Counted from the first letter of the stretch, positions 33,584 to 43,666 are shown. The stretch: DNA of 64,000 nucleotides from Candidatus Saccharimonadota bacterium (GCA_020428535.1 JAGQMS010000001.1:36693-100692), one strand, 5' to 3'. Notes: a model not told the origin generated them from the sequence alone. A program made the numbers and translations.

Positions 33584-34290
33584 GCCGTAAACGACCTCCA
33601 CCCCCGCACAATACTACCAACCAATATTGTTGCCCCTAATACGTACCATACAATTTTAGCCCAACCGTGTGATAAATCTGTGCCAATCATAACCGCATGG
33701 AAGAAGATGAGTAGAATAACTACGTAGCTCATTAAGTGAATTAGTTTCCATAGTTTGGCCTTCGACGTTATCCATATAAGAGAGCTAACCACTACTAGCA
33801 TGCTTAGGTAAAAGGCGACAATGCCAAATGCTAAATATGCTGAGCCTATCTTGAAGCCAAACAGAGAAGCTTCTTGAAATTTCGAATGCCAAGGTACAAA
33901 AATATCTAAAATTGTAAATTTCAGATAGTGGTCAAAGAGCAAACTGAAAACATGAGCAATTATGGAGCCTCCGAAAACAATACCGAGTGATCTATGTGAT
34001 GCCCAGGAAGTTATCGGGTCAAGGAATCGAAATGTGTCGCCAGTAATTTGACCAATACCAGAGAGCATTAAAATTACTAATGACACTGCAGCTAAAAGGC
34101 CACTACCACGAGAAACATACCAGGGCCATGATCTTTTGACATTAGATGCGACTTGTTCTGTCACAGTTGACCCGGGGATAGTCTGCACATTGATGTTGGT
34201 GCTATTGCTTGCTTGTGCGCTGAATGCTAATGTTTGGCCAATGGCGGCCATTGTAAGAAATGAGGCAAAAAAGATTAGCAATTTTTTCAT
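33580..34290 (-). CDS. Ferric-reductase-like heme membrane protein
   Basis: This is a 236-residue membrane protein with a signal-like first segment, then about five further segments. Histidines in HRSLGIVFGGSIIAHVFSLLFD and KLIHLMSYVVILLIFFH are spaced like the heme b ligands of ferric reductase-type domains (NOX, MsrQ/YedZ). It probably carries electrons across the membrane from the FNR-type reductase. It overlaps both neighbours by 4 nt. Confidence 0.8.
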   Translation of the reverse strand: MKKLLIFFASFLTMAAIGQTLAFSAQASNSTNINVQTIPGSTVTEQVASNVKRSWPWYVSRGSGLLAAVSLVILMLSGIGQITGDTFRFLDPITSWASHRSLGIVFGGSIIAHVFSLLFDHYLKFTILDIFVPWHSKFQEASLFGFKIGSAYLAFGIVAFYLSMLVVVSSLIWITSKAKLWKLIHLMSYVVILLIFFHAVMIGTDLSHGWAKIVWYVLGATILVGSIVRGWRSFTA

Positions 34291-35231
34291 AGATTCCCCA
34301 TTGCCATATTATATAGAAAACCGTAACCAGTAAAATCCCCATTTTTTAATTGCAGTAGAGCACTTCCAACATCGCGTTTTTTTAGCCAATCTATGGCTTT
34401 GTTAGAGCCAAGTATGATTGCGCAGGACGCAAATACATCTGCCTCTGTAGTACTTTGGCTATCTAAAGTTGCTAGCAAAACATCACTGTCAGCAGATTTT
34501 CCGGTTTTTGGATTGATGATGTGATGCCAGGATCCTTTTTCATTTTCACCTTTTCTCAAAATTGTTCCAGATGTAGCAATATGGAAAATATCTTTTTGGT
34601 TATCGAACTCTAGCAATCGCTCATCCGGATTATGTGCGTTTTGTATCCCCAATTTCCAATCTCCCAACGATGATTTGCCAAATCCGGCGACATCACCTCC
34701 AATAGAGCACCAAAAACCATGCAAATCTGACGTAGTTTTTGACTTACATAGCATGTCCGCAAGATAACCTTTGCCAATTCCGCCAAGATCAATTGCGCTA
34801 TTTTCGGGTATCATCGCGAAGCGTTCATCTAATTCCAGTTTATCAGGTGCCAGAAGATCTCTATTCTCGAAATCTTCCTGATAATCTGAAGTGTAGTTTT
34901 CAACAAAAGATTTTTTGTAGCCAAGTTTATGCAGAGTTGGCAACACAAAAGGGTTGAATAGACCATCTGTAATTTCACTCAATTCGATGCATTTTCTAAG
35001 TATCCTGTACATTGCTTTGCTAATAGGGACCTTCTGACCAGCACGAAAATTCAGTTTCATAAGCTCGCTAGTTGGGATAAAGCGGCTAAAGTTCTTTTCA
35101 AACCTATAAATTGTCAACCAAAGTTTATTGAAAATTATTTCAGCATCGTTTTCATCTATTGACGCAGAAAAAGTTAGGGTTACATCACTACCCAGAGCTA
35201 GTTTTGTTTGAGTAAATGTCGTTATTTGCAT
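34287..35231 (-). CDS. apbE: FAD:protein FMN transferase (ApbE)
   Basis: This enzyme of about 314 residues attaches FMN covalently to Thr/Ser in target proteins. Family segments are DLGGIGKGYLAD, GGDVAGFG, SGTILRKGENEKGSWHHIINPKTG and STTEADVFASCAI, holding the FAD and Mg sites. The start at 35231 (MQITTFTQTKLALGSDV) overlaps the upstream gene by 10 nt. No clear lipobox is present. A target with a [ST]GA[ST]-type motif was not found among its neighbours. Confidence 0.92.
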   Translation of the reverse strand: MQITTFTQTKLALGSDVTLTFSASIDENDAEIIFNKLWLTIYRFEKNFSRFIPTSELMKLNFRAGQKVPISKAMYRILRKCIELSEITDGLFNPFVLPTLHKLGYKKSFVENYTSDYQEDFENRDLLAPDKLELDERFAMIPENSAIDLGGIGKGYLADMLCKSKTTSDLHGFWCSIGGDVAGFGKSSLGDWKLGIQNAHNPDERLLEFDNQKDIFHIATSGTILRKGENEKGSWHHIINPKTGKSADSDVLLATLDSQSTTEADVFASCAIILGSNKAIDWLKKRDVGSALLQLKNGDFTGYGFLYNMAMGNL

Positions 35232-36436
35232 GTAGTTACCCCACTTGCCGATGTCGTACAAACAGGTGTTGGTGCAGGTGTAGGCGCTGGTGTCGGAGTG
35301 GGGGTTGGTGTGGGTGATGAAGTGGATGAAGAACTAGATGTGGAGCTAGTGCTTGAAGATGTAGAACTTGAGTATGATGGAGTATATGATTTTCCTGACC
35401 TCTGGGCATTAATTGAATTTATTTCATCAACTTTTGCCTGTGCTGCGGCTAATTCTTGGTTTGCAGCTACAACCGCAGGAGAAAGACTATTTGATGATAA
35501 TTTTGATTGGAGGTCATTTATTAGTGTGTCGATATCAGCTTGCCTATTGGACGTTCCTGATGAACCATCAGTTAGTTTTTCAGGGAGAATAGTTGAAGGG
35601 ATAGTTTTGAACATGTCATTAGCCATTACTAAAACAGTACACGCGAGAGTACCAATTGCACCAAGTATGTAGACATTTGTGGGTAGACTTCTCGAGTGGC
35701 CTTTACCATGTTGAGTTGATTGGCTAAAAGCTTCAGTAATAATTCGCTCTTTGGGTAAACCGAGTGTTGAGAGAGTTCCGCCTACGGCTTTCATGAAAGG
35801 AGGTGGCCCACACATAAACGCAGTGTATTTATCTGGTGATTCAGTCAGATTTTGACTAATAATGTCAGCGTTTAGTCGACCAGAATAGGCTTTTAGCGGA
35901 TAATTTATCTTGCTGTTGTCGCCATCAATGATAAAAACTATTTGTAAATTATGGTTAGAATGAGCAAGTTTCTTTATCTCGTCAAAATATGGAATATCGT
36001 CTTGAGATCTTGCGCTAAAGAAGAGTATTAGCTGATTGTTTAGACGTAAGTTAGAGGCATATCGGATCATGCTCATAAATGGGGTAATTCCAATACCGCC
36101 AGCACAGAGGATTACATGCTTGTGCTCGGCAGAGTTGAAGATGAAATTACCATATGGACCTTCAACGTGAATGAGATCTCCGGTTTTTAGCTTTTGAAGA
36201 GCTTTTGTGAAACGACCACCGACCCTTATCCCGAATTCTACAAATTCTTGTTCGGTTGGGGAGCTAGCAATAGAAAAACAGCGCATCGCAGATGGGCGGA
36301 TACCCTTGTTAAAACCAATTGCTGCGTATTGACCTGGCTGGAACGAAAGCATCGACTCTCCAGGCTCTTTGATGAGCCTCAAGCCAATAATCGATGGAGT
36401 CTCCTGCCTCACGTAGTCAATGCGATATCTAAGCAT
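35222..36436 (-). CDS. FNR-type flavin/NAD(P)H oxidoreductase with anchored Ser/Thr-rich tail
   Basis: Residues 1-240 are a ferredoxin-NADP reductase module: RCFSIASSP (FAD), VEGPYGNF, CAGGIGITPFMSMI (NAD(P)) and MCGPPPFM. After it, unusually, come a membrane segment (NVYILGAIGTLACTVLVMA, about 258-276), a coiled stretch, a long Ser/Thr block and a (TP)n/(AP)n tail ending CTTSASGVTTCK. The reductase would thus face the cytoplasm and the tail the outside. TATAAT (36443-36448) is 6 nt before the ATG, so it is leaderless. It leads the operon with apbE and the heme protein. Confidence 0.85.
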   Translation of the reverse strand: MLRYRIDYVRQETPSIIGLRLIKEPGESMLSFQPGQYAAIGFNKGIRPSAMRCFSIASSPTEQEFVEFGIRVGGRFTKALQKLKTGDLIHVEGPYGNFIFNSAEHKHVILCAGGIGITPFMSMIRYASNLRLNNQLILFFSARSQDDIPYFDEIKKLAHSNHNLQIVFIIDGDNSKINYPLKAYSGRLNADIISQNLTESPDKYTAFMCGPPPFMKAVGGTLSTLGLPKERIITEAFSQSTQHGKGHSRSLPTNVYILGAIGTLACTVLVMANDMFKTIPSTILPEKLTDGSSGTSNRQADIDTLINDLQSKLSSNSLSPAVVAANQELAAAQAKVDEINSINAQRSGKSYTPSYSSSTSSSTSSTSSSSSTSSPTPTPTPTPAPTPAPTPVCTTSASGVTTCK

Positions 36437-36535
36437 CAATTTATTATACCAAGAGCCTAAGCGTTTTGATTACTCTTTGAAATAGTTGGAATTTAAATTT
36501 TAATGTTGCAGTTTTCGTCTATAATAAAAGTAAGT

Positions 36536-37726
36536 ATGCAAGATGGTGGGATTATTACGATTAATGCGGGTTCGTCTAGCGTAAAAGTGGACATTTTCCA
36601 TAATGGGAAAAGGTTAATGTCGGCTAGTATTAACGGCATTGGTCAGGATGTAGCAACATGGTCACAGATTAATTCTGACGGTAATAAGGGGAGTAGATTT
36701 TTAGGCCACATGACCTATGCTGAAGCAATCAAGCATTTTTCTAAATGGCTCCAAGGGTATGTAGGTGATAATCTTCCGAAGGCAATTGCTCATAGGATTG
36801 TCCACGGTGGCGAGAAATATTCTCGTGCAGTTATGCTTACAGGGAAGGTCAGGGCTGATCTTGAAGAGCTGACGAAGCTCGACCCCGATCACCTCCCCGT
36901 TGCATTAAAAATGATTGATTCGTTGACTTTAATATTTCCAGAGATAAGCCAAGTGTTATGTTTTGATACTTCGTTTTATAGAGATCTTCCTGACTTGGCG
37001 AGAATAGTACCATTACCCAGAGAATATCGAAATAAAGGTATGCGTAGATATGGTTTCCATGGTCTATCATATGAATCGATCTTAAGCCAGCATCGTGAGA
37101 AGTATGGATCGATTGCCGGTAAATCAAAAATTATTATGGCCCACCTCGGTAGTGGCGCATCTTTAACTGCCGTTGATAATGGGACCCCAGTTGATACTAC
37201 AATGGGCTTAACACCCAACTCTGGAATTATTATGAGCACAAGAAGCGGCGATATAGATGCGGGGCTACCAGATTTTATGAAGAACAATTTCACAATCGAT
37301 ACGGAAAAATTCAATGAGATCGTAAATAAAAAGTCAGGTCTTTTAGGAATTTCCGGCATTTCTGCAGACATGTATACGCTCTTACAAAAAGAGAAGGAGT
37401 CAATCGGCGCCAAAGAGGCAGTTTTGTTATTTTGCCACAGCGTAGCAAAAAATATTGGAGCATTGAGCGTATCCCTTGGCGGAGTAGACACAATCATATT
37501 TACTGGGGGTATCGGCGAACAGTCGGCAATTATCAGAAAAAGGATTCTTAAACTGCTTGAGTTTTTAGGGGTAAAGATAGATAATGAGCGTAATAGACGC
37601 GGTCTTGAGAGAATATCCCATGAATCAAGCTCGGTGGCGGTTTATGTCTACCACACTGACGAGGCAAAGGTCATGCTGGATCAAACTCTTGGCTTATTAG
37701 GAATAGGGGTGGCAAATGTCGAGTAG
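36536..37726 (+). CDS. ackA: Acetate kinase
   Basis: This 396-residue enzyme converts acetyl phosphate and ADP to acetate and ATP. It has [10 protein letters not shown] at the start, [36 protein letters not shown], and [10 protein letters not shown] with the adenine-binding loop. The ATG at 36536 lies 10 nt after TATAAT (36520-36525). A TTG at 36503 is in frame but would include the promoter. It overlaps the phosphoketolase gene by 11 nt, so acetyl phosphate is made and used by one operon. Confidence 0.96.
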   Translation: MQDGGIITINAGSSSVKVDIFHNGKRLMSASINGIGQDVATWSQINSDGNKGSRFLGHMTYAEAIKHFSKWLQGYVGDNLPKAIAHRIVHGGEKYSRAVMLTGKVRADLEELTKLDPDHLPVALKMIDSLTLIFPEISQVLCFDTSFYRDLPDLARIVPLPREYRNKGMRRYGFHGLSYESILSQHREKYGSIAGKSKIIMAHLGSGASLTAVDNGTPVDTTMGLTPNSGIIMSTRSGDIDAGLPDFMKNNFTIDTEKFNEIVNKKSGLLGISGISADMYTLLQKEKESIGAKEAVLLFCHSVAKNIGALSVSLGGVDTIIFTGGIGEQSAIIRKRILKLLEFLGVKIDNERNRRGLERISHESSSVAVYVYHTDEAKVMLDQTLGLLGIGVANVE

Positions 37727-40082
37727 TGAGTATTTAGATCATGCGGAAGTCAAAACTCTGGACGGTTATTGGCGAGCAGCTAATTATCTTTCAGTCGGTC
37801 AGATATATCTTTGCGACAACCCCTTACTCAAAAGACCTCTTGAGCTAGGCGATGTCAAAAAGTTATTACTCGGCCACTGGGGCACAACGCCTGGTCAGAA
37901 CTTTATCTATACCCATCTAAACAGGGCTATCACCAAGCATGACTTAAATATGCTTTATATCTCTGGGCCTGGTCACGGAGGCCCAGCTCTAATGAGCAAT
38001 GTATATCTTGAAGGAGCTTTTGCTGAAGTTAGACCTGAATTCTCCGAAGATGAAGAAGGTCTCAAAACGCTATTCAAGAAATCTTCATTCCCCGGCGGGC
38101 TTTCGAGCCATGTTTCACCGCAAGTTCCCGGTTCGATCCATGAAGGTGGTGAGTTGGGCTACTCTGTCAGTCACGCGTTTGGGGCAGTTTTTGATAATCC
38201 TGATCTGATCGCTACTTGTGTTGTTGGCGATGGTGAAGCAGAAACGGGGCCACTTGCGACAGCTTGGCATTCAAACAAGTTCTTGAATCCGATCACCGAC
38301 GGTGCTGTATTGCCAATATTGCATCTTAATGGCTACAAAATCAGCAATCCTACAATTTTGGCTAGGATTGAAAGGGAAGAACTTGATCAGCTATTTCGTG
38401 GCTATGGTTGGGCGCCTCATTACGTTGAGGGTAGTGACCCAGCTGACATGCATCAAGCTATGGCAAAAGTAATTGATACCTGCATTCACGAAATCAAACG
38501 TATTCAACGACATGCACGTGAAAATAAAGACACTACTCGCCCTCGTTGGCCAATGATTATATTTATTTCGCCAAAGGGGTGGACAGGGCCGAAGAAAATC
38601 GATGGTAAGAAGGTTGAGGGCAACTTTAGGGCGCATCAAGTGCCTCTGGCAGTAGATGGGTCACATCCTGAAAACGTCAAGGTTCTGGAAGATTGGCTGA
38701 GGAGCTATCACCCCGAAGAGCTATTTGATGAAAATGGAAAGTTGCTAGATATTTATTCGCAGTTCATCCCTAAAGGTGTAAAACGAATGGGTGCCAATAT
38801 ACACGCTAACGGAGGGGAGTTACTGCTTGAGCTCCATCTACCCGATTTTCGTGAATATAAACTAGACGTTAAAAAGCGAAGTGAAATCGGTGAAGGCGAT
38901 GCGCATGTTTTGGGTAGGTATCTGAGAGACGTTGTATTGCTGAACTCAGATCATCACAACTTCAGAATATTCGGGCCCGACGAAGCGGTTTCTAACCGAT
39001 TTGAGCAAGTTTTTGAAATTACAAATCGTCAGTGGATGGCCCGAACTCAAAACGCTGATGAATTTTTGCATACTAATGGTGCAGTTCTAGACTCAATCTT
39101 AAGTGAACATACAGTGGAAGGCTGGTTAGAGGGATATTTGTTGACGGGGCGTCATGGTCTACTCAACAGCTATGAAGCATTTATAAGGATTGTCGACTCT
39201 ATGGTCAGCCAACATGCTAAATGGATCAAGATGTGTTCTGAGCTCACCTGGCGCAAGAAAATTGCCTCCCTGAACTATCTTTTGACATCTCATGTTTGGA
39301 GGCAAGACCACAATGGCTTTACGCATCAGGATCCAGGCTTTATTGACCATCTAGTCAACAAAAAACCTGATTCAGTCAGGATCTACCTCCCCCCAGACGC
39401 TAACACCTTGCTATCTGTTGTCGATCACTGCCTAAAAAGCCGAGGCTACATCAACTTGACAGTTTGCGGTAAGCACCCAAGCCCACAGTGGCTGACAATG
39501 GAAGAAGCCGAAATTCATTGCAACCACGGAATTGGGGTTTGGCAGTGGGCTAGCAACGATCAGGGGGATGAACCAGATGTAGTAATGGCCTGCGCGGGAG
39601 ATGTGCCAACTTTAGAGACATTGGCAGCAGTATCTATTCTCAGAAAAGCGCTACCGAAGTTAAAGATCAGAGTGGTCAATGTGGTTGATCTAATGCGTCT
39701 CCAGCCAGACAACGAGCATCCTCATGGCTTGAATGACATGGAGTACAACGATCTTTTCACCGAAGACAAACAGATCATATTTGCCTATCATGGCTATCCT
39801 TGGCTAATTCATAGACTGACATATCGCCGGAAGAACCAGAACCTGCATGTACGTGGCTACAAAGAAGAGGGTACTATCACTACAGCCTTTGACATGACGG
39901 TCATGAACAACCTTGATAGGTTTGATCTAGTGATGGATGTCATAATAAGACTAGAGTTAACCTCACCGGCTGCCATGAAGCTCAAGGAACAAATGCAAGA
40001 GAAACTAGTGGAACACAAAAACTATATCTTTGAGCACGGCATAGACATGCCGGAAATCCGCGACTGGCACTGGGATTTGTAA
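37716..40082 (+). CDS. xfp: Phosphoketolase
   Basis: This 788-residue thiamine diphosphate enzyme splits xylulose 5-phosphate (or fructose 6-phosphate) into acetyl phosphate and an aldose phosphate. Landmarks are [60 protein letters not shown] split over about 135-160, [12 protein letters not shown] (ThDP-binding) and [16 protein letters not shown]. Length is standard. With ackA it forms a route that yields one ATP without pyruvate, which suits a small fermentative cell. Confidence 0.97.
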   Translation: MSSSEYLDHAEVKTLDGYWRAANYLSVGQIYLCDNPLLKRPLELGDVKKLLLGHWGTTPGQNFIYTHLNRAITKHDLNMLYISGPGHGGPALMSNVYLEGAFAEVRPEFSEDEEGLKTLFKKSSFPGGLSSHVSPQVPGSIHEGGELGYSVSHAFGAVFDNPDLIATCVVGDGEAETGPLATAWHSNKFLNPITDGAVLPILHLNGYKISNPTILARIEREELDQLFRGYGWAPHYVEGSDPADMHQAMAKVIDTCIHEIKRIQRHARENKDTTRPRWPMIIFISPKGWTGPKKIDGKKVEGNFRAHQVPLAVDGSHPENVKVLEDWLRSYHPEELFDENGKLLDIYSQFIPKGVKRMGANIHANGGELLLELHLPDFREYKLDVKKRSEIGEGDAHVLGRYLRDVVLLNSDHHNFRIFGPDEAVSNRFEQVFEITNRQWMARTQNADEFLHTNGAVLDSILSEHTVEGWLEGYLLTGRHGLLNSYEAFIRIVDSMVSQHAKWIKMCSELTWRKKIASLNYLLTSHVWRQDHNGFTHQDPGFIDHLVNKKPDSVRIYLPPDANTLLSVVDHCLKSRGYINLTVCGKHPSPQWLTMEEAEIHCNHGIGVWQWASNDQGDEPDVVMACAGDVPTLETLAAVSILRKALPKLKIRVVNVVDLMRLQPDNEHPHGLNDMEYNDLFTEDKQIIFAYHGYPWLIHRLTYRRKNQNLHVRGYKEEGTITTAFDMTVMNNLDRFDLVMDVIIRLELTSPAAMKLKEQMQEKLVEHKNYIFEHGIDMPEIRDWHWDL

Positions 40083-40107
40083 ATATCTAAGTGATATAAT
40101 GTAGCTA

Positions 40108-40359
40108 ATGAAAAAGATTACCATTTACAGTACTAATACTTGCGGTTTCTGTATCCAGCTCAAGAGTTATCTGAAGAGTAAAGATATTGATTTTGAAGTA
40201 AAAATGGCCGATGAAGATCAAGCTGTAGCACAAGAATTATTCGAAAAAAGTGGTCAACTCGGTGTACCGTTTACAATTATCAGCGAAGAAGGCCAAGACG
40301 ACGTTGCGATTTTAGGCTTTGACCGACCGAGGTTCAATCAAGTACTCGGGATTTCGTAA
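40108..40359 (+). CDS. Glutaredoxin
   Basis: This 83-residue glutaredoxin-type protein has redox motif CGFC (residues 12-15) and cis-proline GVPF, closely related to the CPYC protein at 30463-30708 (shared GFDR-RF-VL ending). TATAAT (40095-40100) ends 7 nt before the ATG and there is no SD, so the mRNA is probably leaderless. Confidence 0.92.
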   Translation: MKKITIYSTNTCGFCIQLKSYLKSKDIDFEVKMADEDQAVAQELFEKSGQLGVPFTIISEEGQDDVAILGFDRPRFNQVLGIS

Positions 40360-40386
40360 CCTATAGACATAAGCACTAAAAAGTGC

Positions 40387-40436
40387 TATAATATAGGTAC
40401 TTTAGGAGGGTGAGATATTCTAGTCTCACCTTTTTT
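40387..40436 (+). promoter_or_regulatory. Promoter followed at once by a terminator hairpin, upstream of the CAP gene
   Basis: TATAAT (40387-40392), then within about 16 nt GGTGAGA...TCTCACC (40409-40430) and six T. The CAP gene follows with AGGAGG (40450-40455) and ATG 40460. A terminator between promoter and gene suggests attenuation. Alternatively it ends transcripts that read through from the glutaredoxin gene. Confidence 0.6.
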
Positions 40437-40459
40437 CCTTTGGTGGAGCAGGAGGTCTT

Positions 40460-41116
40460 ATGAGCCAAACTATTCTTCTTTCAGAGCAACAAGCTTTATT
40501 GAAAGCACTCCACGATGTTAGGAAGGGTTCTAATAAACGTCTAGTTAAGAATATTCGTCGTACTTTTTGGGCAATTATCCAGACTTCAATATTAGTAATA
40601 CTCGCCAGCGCGATCTTGAACATTTCACACCCGTCGGCAAAGTTAAATCTCTCAAATAATGCACAAGCAGTCTCATCGATTGCGGTTGTACATTCTGACT
40701 CGCCAGACCCAAACGCAATACTCGAGCAGGTTAATAATTATCGCTCTCAGGCCGGGTTGAAAGAATTAGTTATGGATAGTAGATTGCAGGTAATCGCTGA
40801 AATGCGCGCCAAAGAGATGGTCTCAAGCGGAGTTTACTCTCACAAGAACGCCGATGGTGGGATATTCATGGACGAAATCAATGAAAGTGGTTACTACCCT
40901 GCGACTGGTTGCGAAAACCTTTCACTTGAGCCATCAAAAGATGTAGTTGCATCAGTAAATGGTTGGTTGGCTTCGACTGCAGGCCATAGAGATTGTCTAT
41001 ATGATTCTCAATCTCAGTTAGCTGGTTATGCTGCTGTGAAGTTCACCGAAGCAGAATTGAACGGTCAGATGATGCCATACTATCTTGTTGTCGCGATCCA
41101 TACCACTGATTTTTAA
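40460..41116 (+). CDS. Exported CAP/SCP-domain protein
   Basis: This is a 218-residue protein. A cytoplasmic basic N-terminus of about 35 residues precedes a membrane segment (FWAIIQTSILVILASAILNI, about 37-56). A CAP domain starts near residue 90: ILEQVNNYRSQAGL, MRAKEMVSSGVYSHKN and CENLSLEPSKD. Two cysteines (GCENL and HRDCLY) could pair. CAP domains are found in many extracellular proteins, and their bacterial roles are poorly known. AGGAGG supports the start. Confidence 0.85.
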   Translation: MSQTILLSEQQALLKALHDVRKGSNKRLVKNIRRTFWAIIQTSILVILASAILNISHPSAKLNLSNNAQAVSSIAVVHSDSPDPNAILEQVNNYRSQAGLKELVMDSRLQVIAEMRAKEMVSSGVYSHKNADGGIFMDEINESGYYPATGCENLSLEPSKDVVASVNGWLASTAGHRDCLYDSQSQLAGYAAVKFTEAELNGQMMPYYLVVAIHTTDF

Positions 41117-41124
41117 GAGCAATC

Positions 41125-41266
41125 AAGGTTGTAGAAACGACCACGCTGTGGTATAATGCTTTTTAGTTGTTATTGATGAATCCGAGTTGCCAAGAAGTTA
41201 TATCTCGATGTTCATTGTGACACCGAAGATATTAACCTCTTAATAAAAAGAAGGATTCATTTTTTT
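41125..41266 (+). promoter_or_regulatory. Promoter and long structured leader of the DEAD-box helicase gene
   Basis: TTGTAG, 17 nt, TATAAT (about 41152-41157) is followed by a leader of roughly 105 nt. TGAATCC near its start can pair with GGATTCA at about 41256-41262, next to a T7 run and the ATG. The pairing covers the AAGGA ribosome binding site, so it could act as a switch, for example with temperature. Confidence 0.5.
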
Positions 41267-42502
41267 ATGTCTTATACAAACTTTAGACGAAGATCGTCAT
41301 TTAGTGGCCCAAAAAGGGCTAGTGGTCCAACTGCAAGATTTAATGGTCGTGCATTTGGTGGCGGATCTTCTCAAAAGAAAAAAGGTCGCAAGAAAGAATA
41401 TATTTCGCCAGAGCGTTTTGTGAAGGCGGCAAGGGCTGTTGTTGAAGAACAGTATGTCCCCCAGAATACATTCAGTGACTTTGCAATTGCACCCTTGATT
41501 GCAAGCAATATAGTAAAGCGTGGGTTTGTGAACCCATCACCAATTCAAGATCAAGCTATCCCGGAAGGTTTAGCTGGTCGAGATGTGATTGGTATTGCTA
41601 ACACCGGAACGGGAAAAACCGTAGCATTTGGGATACCAGTTCTACACATGTTAATTACTGACCCTGCAAAGAGTGCACTGATCGTCGCACCAACTCGAGA
41701 GTTAGCACAACAAATTCACCAAGAATTGAGCAGTCTTTCGCGAGGAAGTGGCATCTTTGATGCTGTGCTTATTGGAGGCTCGCCAATGGGGCCACAATTT
41801 AAGTCTCTTTCAAGACAGCCGTCGATAGTCATCGGCACACCTGGCCGCATTAAAGACCATATCCAACGAGGCAGTATCAAGATGAAGCTCTACAATATCG
41901 TGGTTTTGGACGAAGTAGATCGCATGCTTGATATGGGTTTTGTGAATGATATGCGCTATATTTTGGGCGAATTGCCTGCGACTAGACAGTCGTATTTCTT
42001 TTCTGCAACTATGGATGCAAAAGTTCGCAGTATTATTGATGATTTTTCTAAAGACCCGGTATCAATTTCCGTCAAGACCGGCGATACTACCGACAATGTC
42101 GAGCAGGGGATTGTCAAAGTGGAGCATTCCTCGCACAAAATCGACAAATTGCATGACATTTTGATTGCTGAAGAGGCCTCAAAGGTATTGATTTTTGACG
42201 ACACCCAGAGGTCAGTTGAGAGGCTTAGTAAGACCCTAGTTGAAAGAGGCTTTAAAGCTGATTCATTACACGGTGGTAAAACTCAGGGTCAAAGAAAACG
42301 AGCACTTGATAAATTCAAAGAAAACCACACCAATGTTTTAGTTGCTACAGATGTTGCAGCGCGCGGTATTGACGTCCCCGGGATTACTCACGTAATCAAC
42401 TTCTCAACTCCTCAGAGCTATTCTGACTATGTACACCGAATTGGTCGAGCTGGCCGTGCTGGTAAGACTGGTAAAGCACTGACGTTTATCGAGCCGTCGT
42501 AA
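41267..42502 (+). CDS. DEAD-box RNA helicase
   Basis: This is a 411-residue ATP-dependent RNA helicase. A basic Gly/Arg/Lys-rich N-terminus (about 45 residues) precedes the core. Motifs: Q-motif (FVNPSPIQDQAIP), I NTGTGKT, Ia PTRELAQQ, Ib GTPGRI, II DEVD (instead of DEAD), III SAT, V ATDVAARGIDV and VI HRIGRAGRAGK. It ends right after the core, without the usual tail. A long 5' leader suggests cold or growth regulation. Confidence 0.95.
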   Translation: MSYTNFRRRSSFSGPKRASGPTARFNGRAFGGGSSQKKKGRKKEYISPERFVKAARAVVEEQYVPQNTFSDFAIAPLIASNIVKRGFVNPSPIQDQAIPEGLAGRDVIGIANTGTGKTVAFGIPVLHMLITDPAKSALIVAPTRELAQQIHQELSSLSRGSGIFDAVLIGGSPMGPQFKSLSRQPSIVIGTPGRIKDHIQRGSIKMKLYNIVVLDEVDRMLDMGFVNDMRYILGELPATRQSYFFSATMDAKVRSIIDDFSKDPVSISVKTGDTTDNVEQGIVKVEHSSHKIDKLHDILIAEEASKVLIFDDTQRSVERLSKTLVERGFKADSLHGGKTQGQRKRALDKFKENHTNVLVATDVAARGIDVPGITHVINFSTPQSYSDYVHRIGRAGRAGKTGKALTFIEPS

Positions 42503-42533
42503 GTGGTTCTTTAGTAAAGTACCAAACTTGTTC

Positions 42534-42768
42534 GTACTTTTACCATAAAAGTACCAAAACGCCGGGGTAGGAGCACCCTATCACTATGAACCTGTTGTAA
42601 AAGACTACAATGCAGGAACGAACTCAGGCTTTTTTGTTTAATCTTTTTTTGAATAAAAAGCCTTCAAACACCGTTCCTTTAATAATTGTAGCTTTTACAA
42701 ACATCTTCATCGGATAGAATGCTTTTACACCCCGGACCCCACTATTTTGTGCAAATACATAATTTGCA
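42534..42768 (-). ncRNA. Rod-like structured RNA, copy 1 (minus strand)
   Basis: Read on the minus strand: TGCAAAT...ATTTGCA hairpin, GCACAAAATAGTGGGGTCC, outer stem GCATTCTATC/GATAGGGTGC, a loop CGATGAAGATG opposite CAGGTTCATAGT, stem TTGTAAAAG-CTACAAT/ATTGTAGTCTTTTACAA, GGAACG/CGTTCC, then AGGCTTTTT/AAAAAGCCT around an apical loop, and finally GGTACTTTTATGGTAAAAGTAC. The second copy (43667-43902) keeps loops and bulges and changes both strands of the upper stems. The single long rod with a central loop recalls 6S RNA, but I cannot assign it. Confidence 0.7.
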
Positions 42769-42829
42769 GGTTAAACTAATCACGCCCTTACTCGGGCGTG
42801 TTTAAGTACTGTAGATTAGTGAGTTATGT

Positions 42830-43603
42830 TCAAGTGCGCAGGGCGACGTCGATCATAGTAGACGCAACTTGAAATACTCTATCAGCTGTCATATGTCGTG
42901 GACCGGTGTCGATTTTAACTTGTCGTCTCGCTCGTACTGCCTGTACTAGTTCTGACATACCTTCAGCAGACCTATAGTCGAGTTCTAGCGCGTTCTCGTG
43001 GGGGATAAGAGGTTCCGTCGTCCTTTTCATATCACTCAGATCACGCTCTAAGATCATGACGGCTATTTCTTGGTCTGTAATTACCTCAGGAGATTTGTTA
43101 AGCCTTCTGGCGGCTTCTTTACGGAATCTTTGGATACGTGATTCAGCAGAGGCGTGAAGATATACGCCGGCAAGTAGCTTGTCCGCACCACTAAATAGTC
43201 TAAATTCATTTCTACCTTCTGATACTGTGTTAACTGGTGAATTTGCGGTGCATGCTAATACTGCAGGATTGCCATATTCATCACGTACCGTCTGTATCGC
43301 TGAAACTATAGATGCGCCTCTTCCATGAATCTCCTGGCCAGCTTCTACTGAGCAGTTTTCATTGTCTATTTCGATGCCTGCACTAGTCAACGCTAGTCGC
43401 CCCTTGTTCTCGAGAAGAAAATCAACTATATATGCTTCAGTTACATCAGTAGCCGCATGACCTTCACGCGCCATAAGGAGTGAAAGACCGCGGTATGTTT
43501 GCGATGTAGGTATAATTTCAAAACCAAACTCTCTTGCAACGTTTTTTGCAAGAGTACTTCCGCCAGTCGCGACTCCACCGTCAATAGCAAAATTCAAAGC
43601 CAT
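42830..43603 (-). CDS. Cytidylate-kinase-like protein with a degenerate P-loop
   Basis: This is a 257-residue relative of CMP kinase: FAIDGGVATGGSTLAK at the start, YRGLSLLMAREG, VYLHASAESRIQRFRKEAARR, a RDLSDMKRTTEPLIPHENA segment and a final SAEGMSELVQAV. In the P-loop the lysine of GKST is Gly15 (residues 14-17 GGST), so ATP-driven phosphate transfer is doubtful. The EGR loop is kept (SEGRNEF). It may be a binding or regulatory relic. It lies between two inverted copies of a structured RNA. Confidence 0.75.
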   Translation of the reverse strand: MALNFAIDGGVATGGSTLAKNVAREFGFEIIPTSQTYRGLSLLMAREGHAATDVTEAYIVDFLLENKGRLALTSAGIEIDNENCSVEAGQEIHGRGASIVSAIQTVRDEYGNPAVLACTANSPVNTVSEGRNEFRLFSGADKLLAGVYLHASAESRIQRFRKEAARRLNKSPEVITDQEIAVMILERDLSDMKRTTEPLIPHENALELDYRSAEGMSELVQAVRARRQVKIDTGPRHMTADRVFQVASTMIDVALRT

Positions 43604-43666
43604 AATTAATATATTAAAGCATAAAAGAATAAAAAAGTACAGACTTGATGCTTACGAATAATAAAA

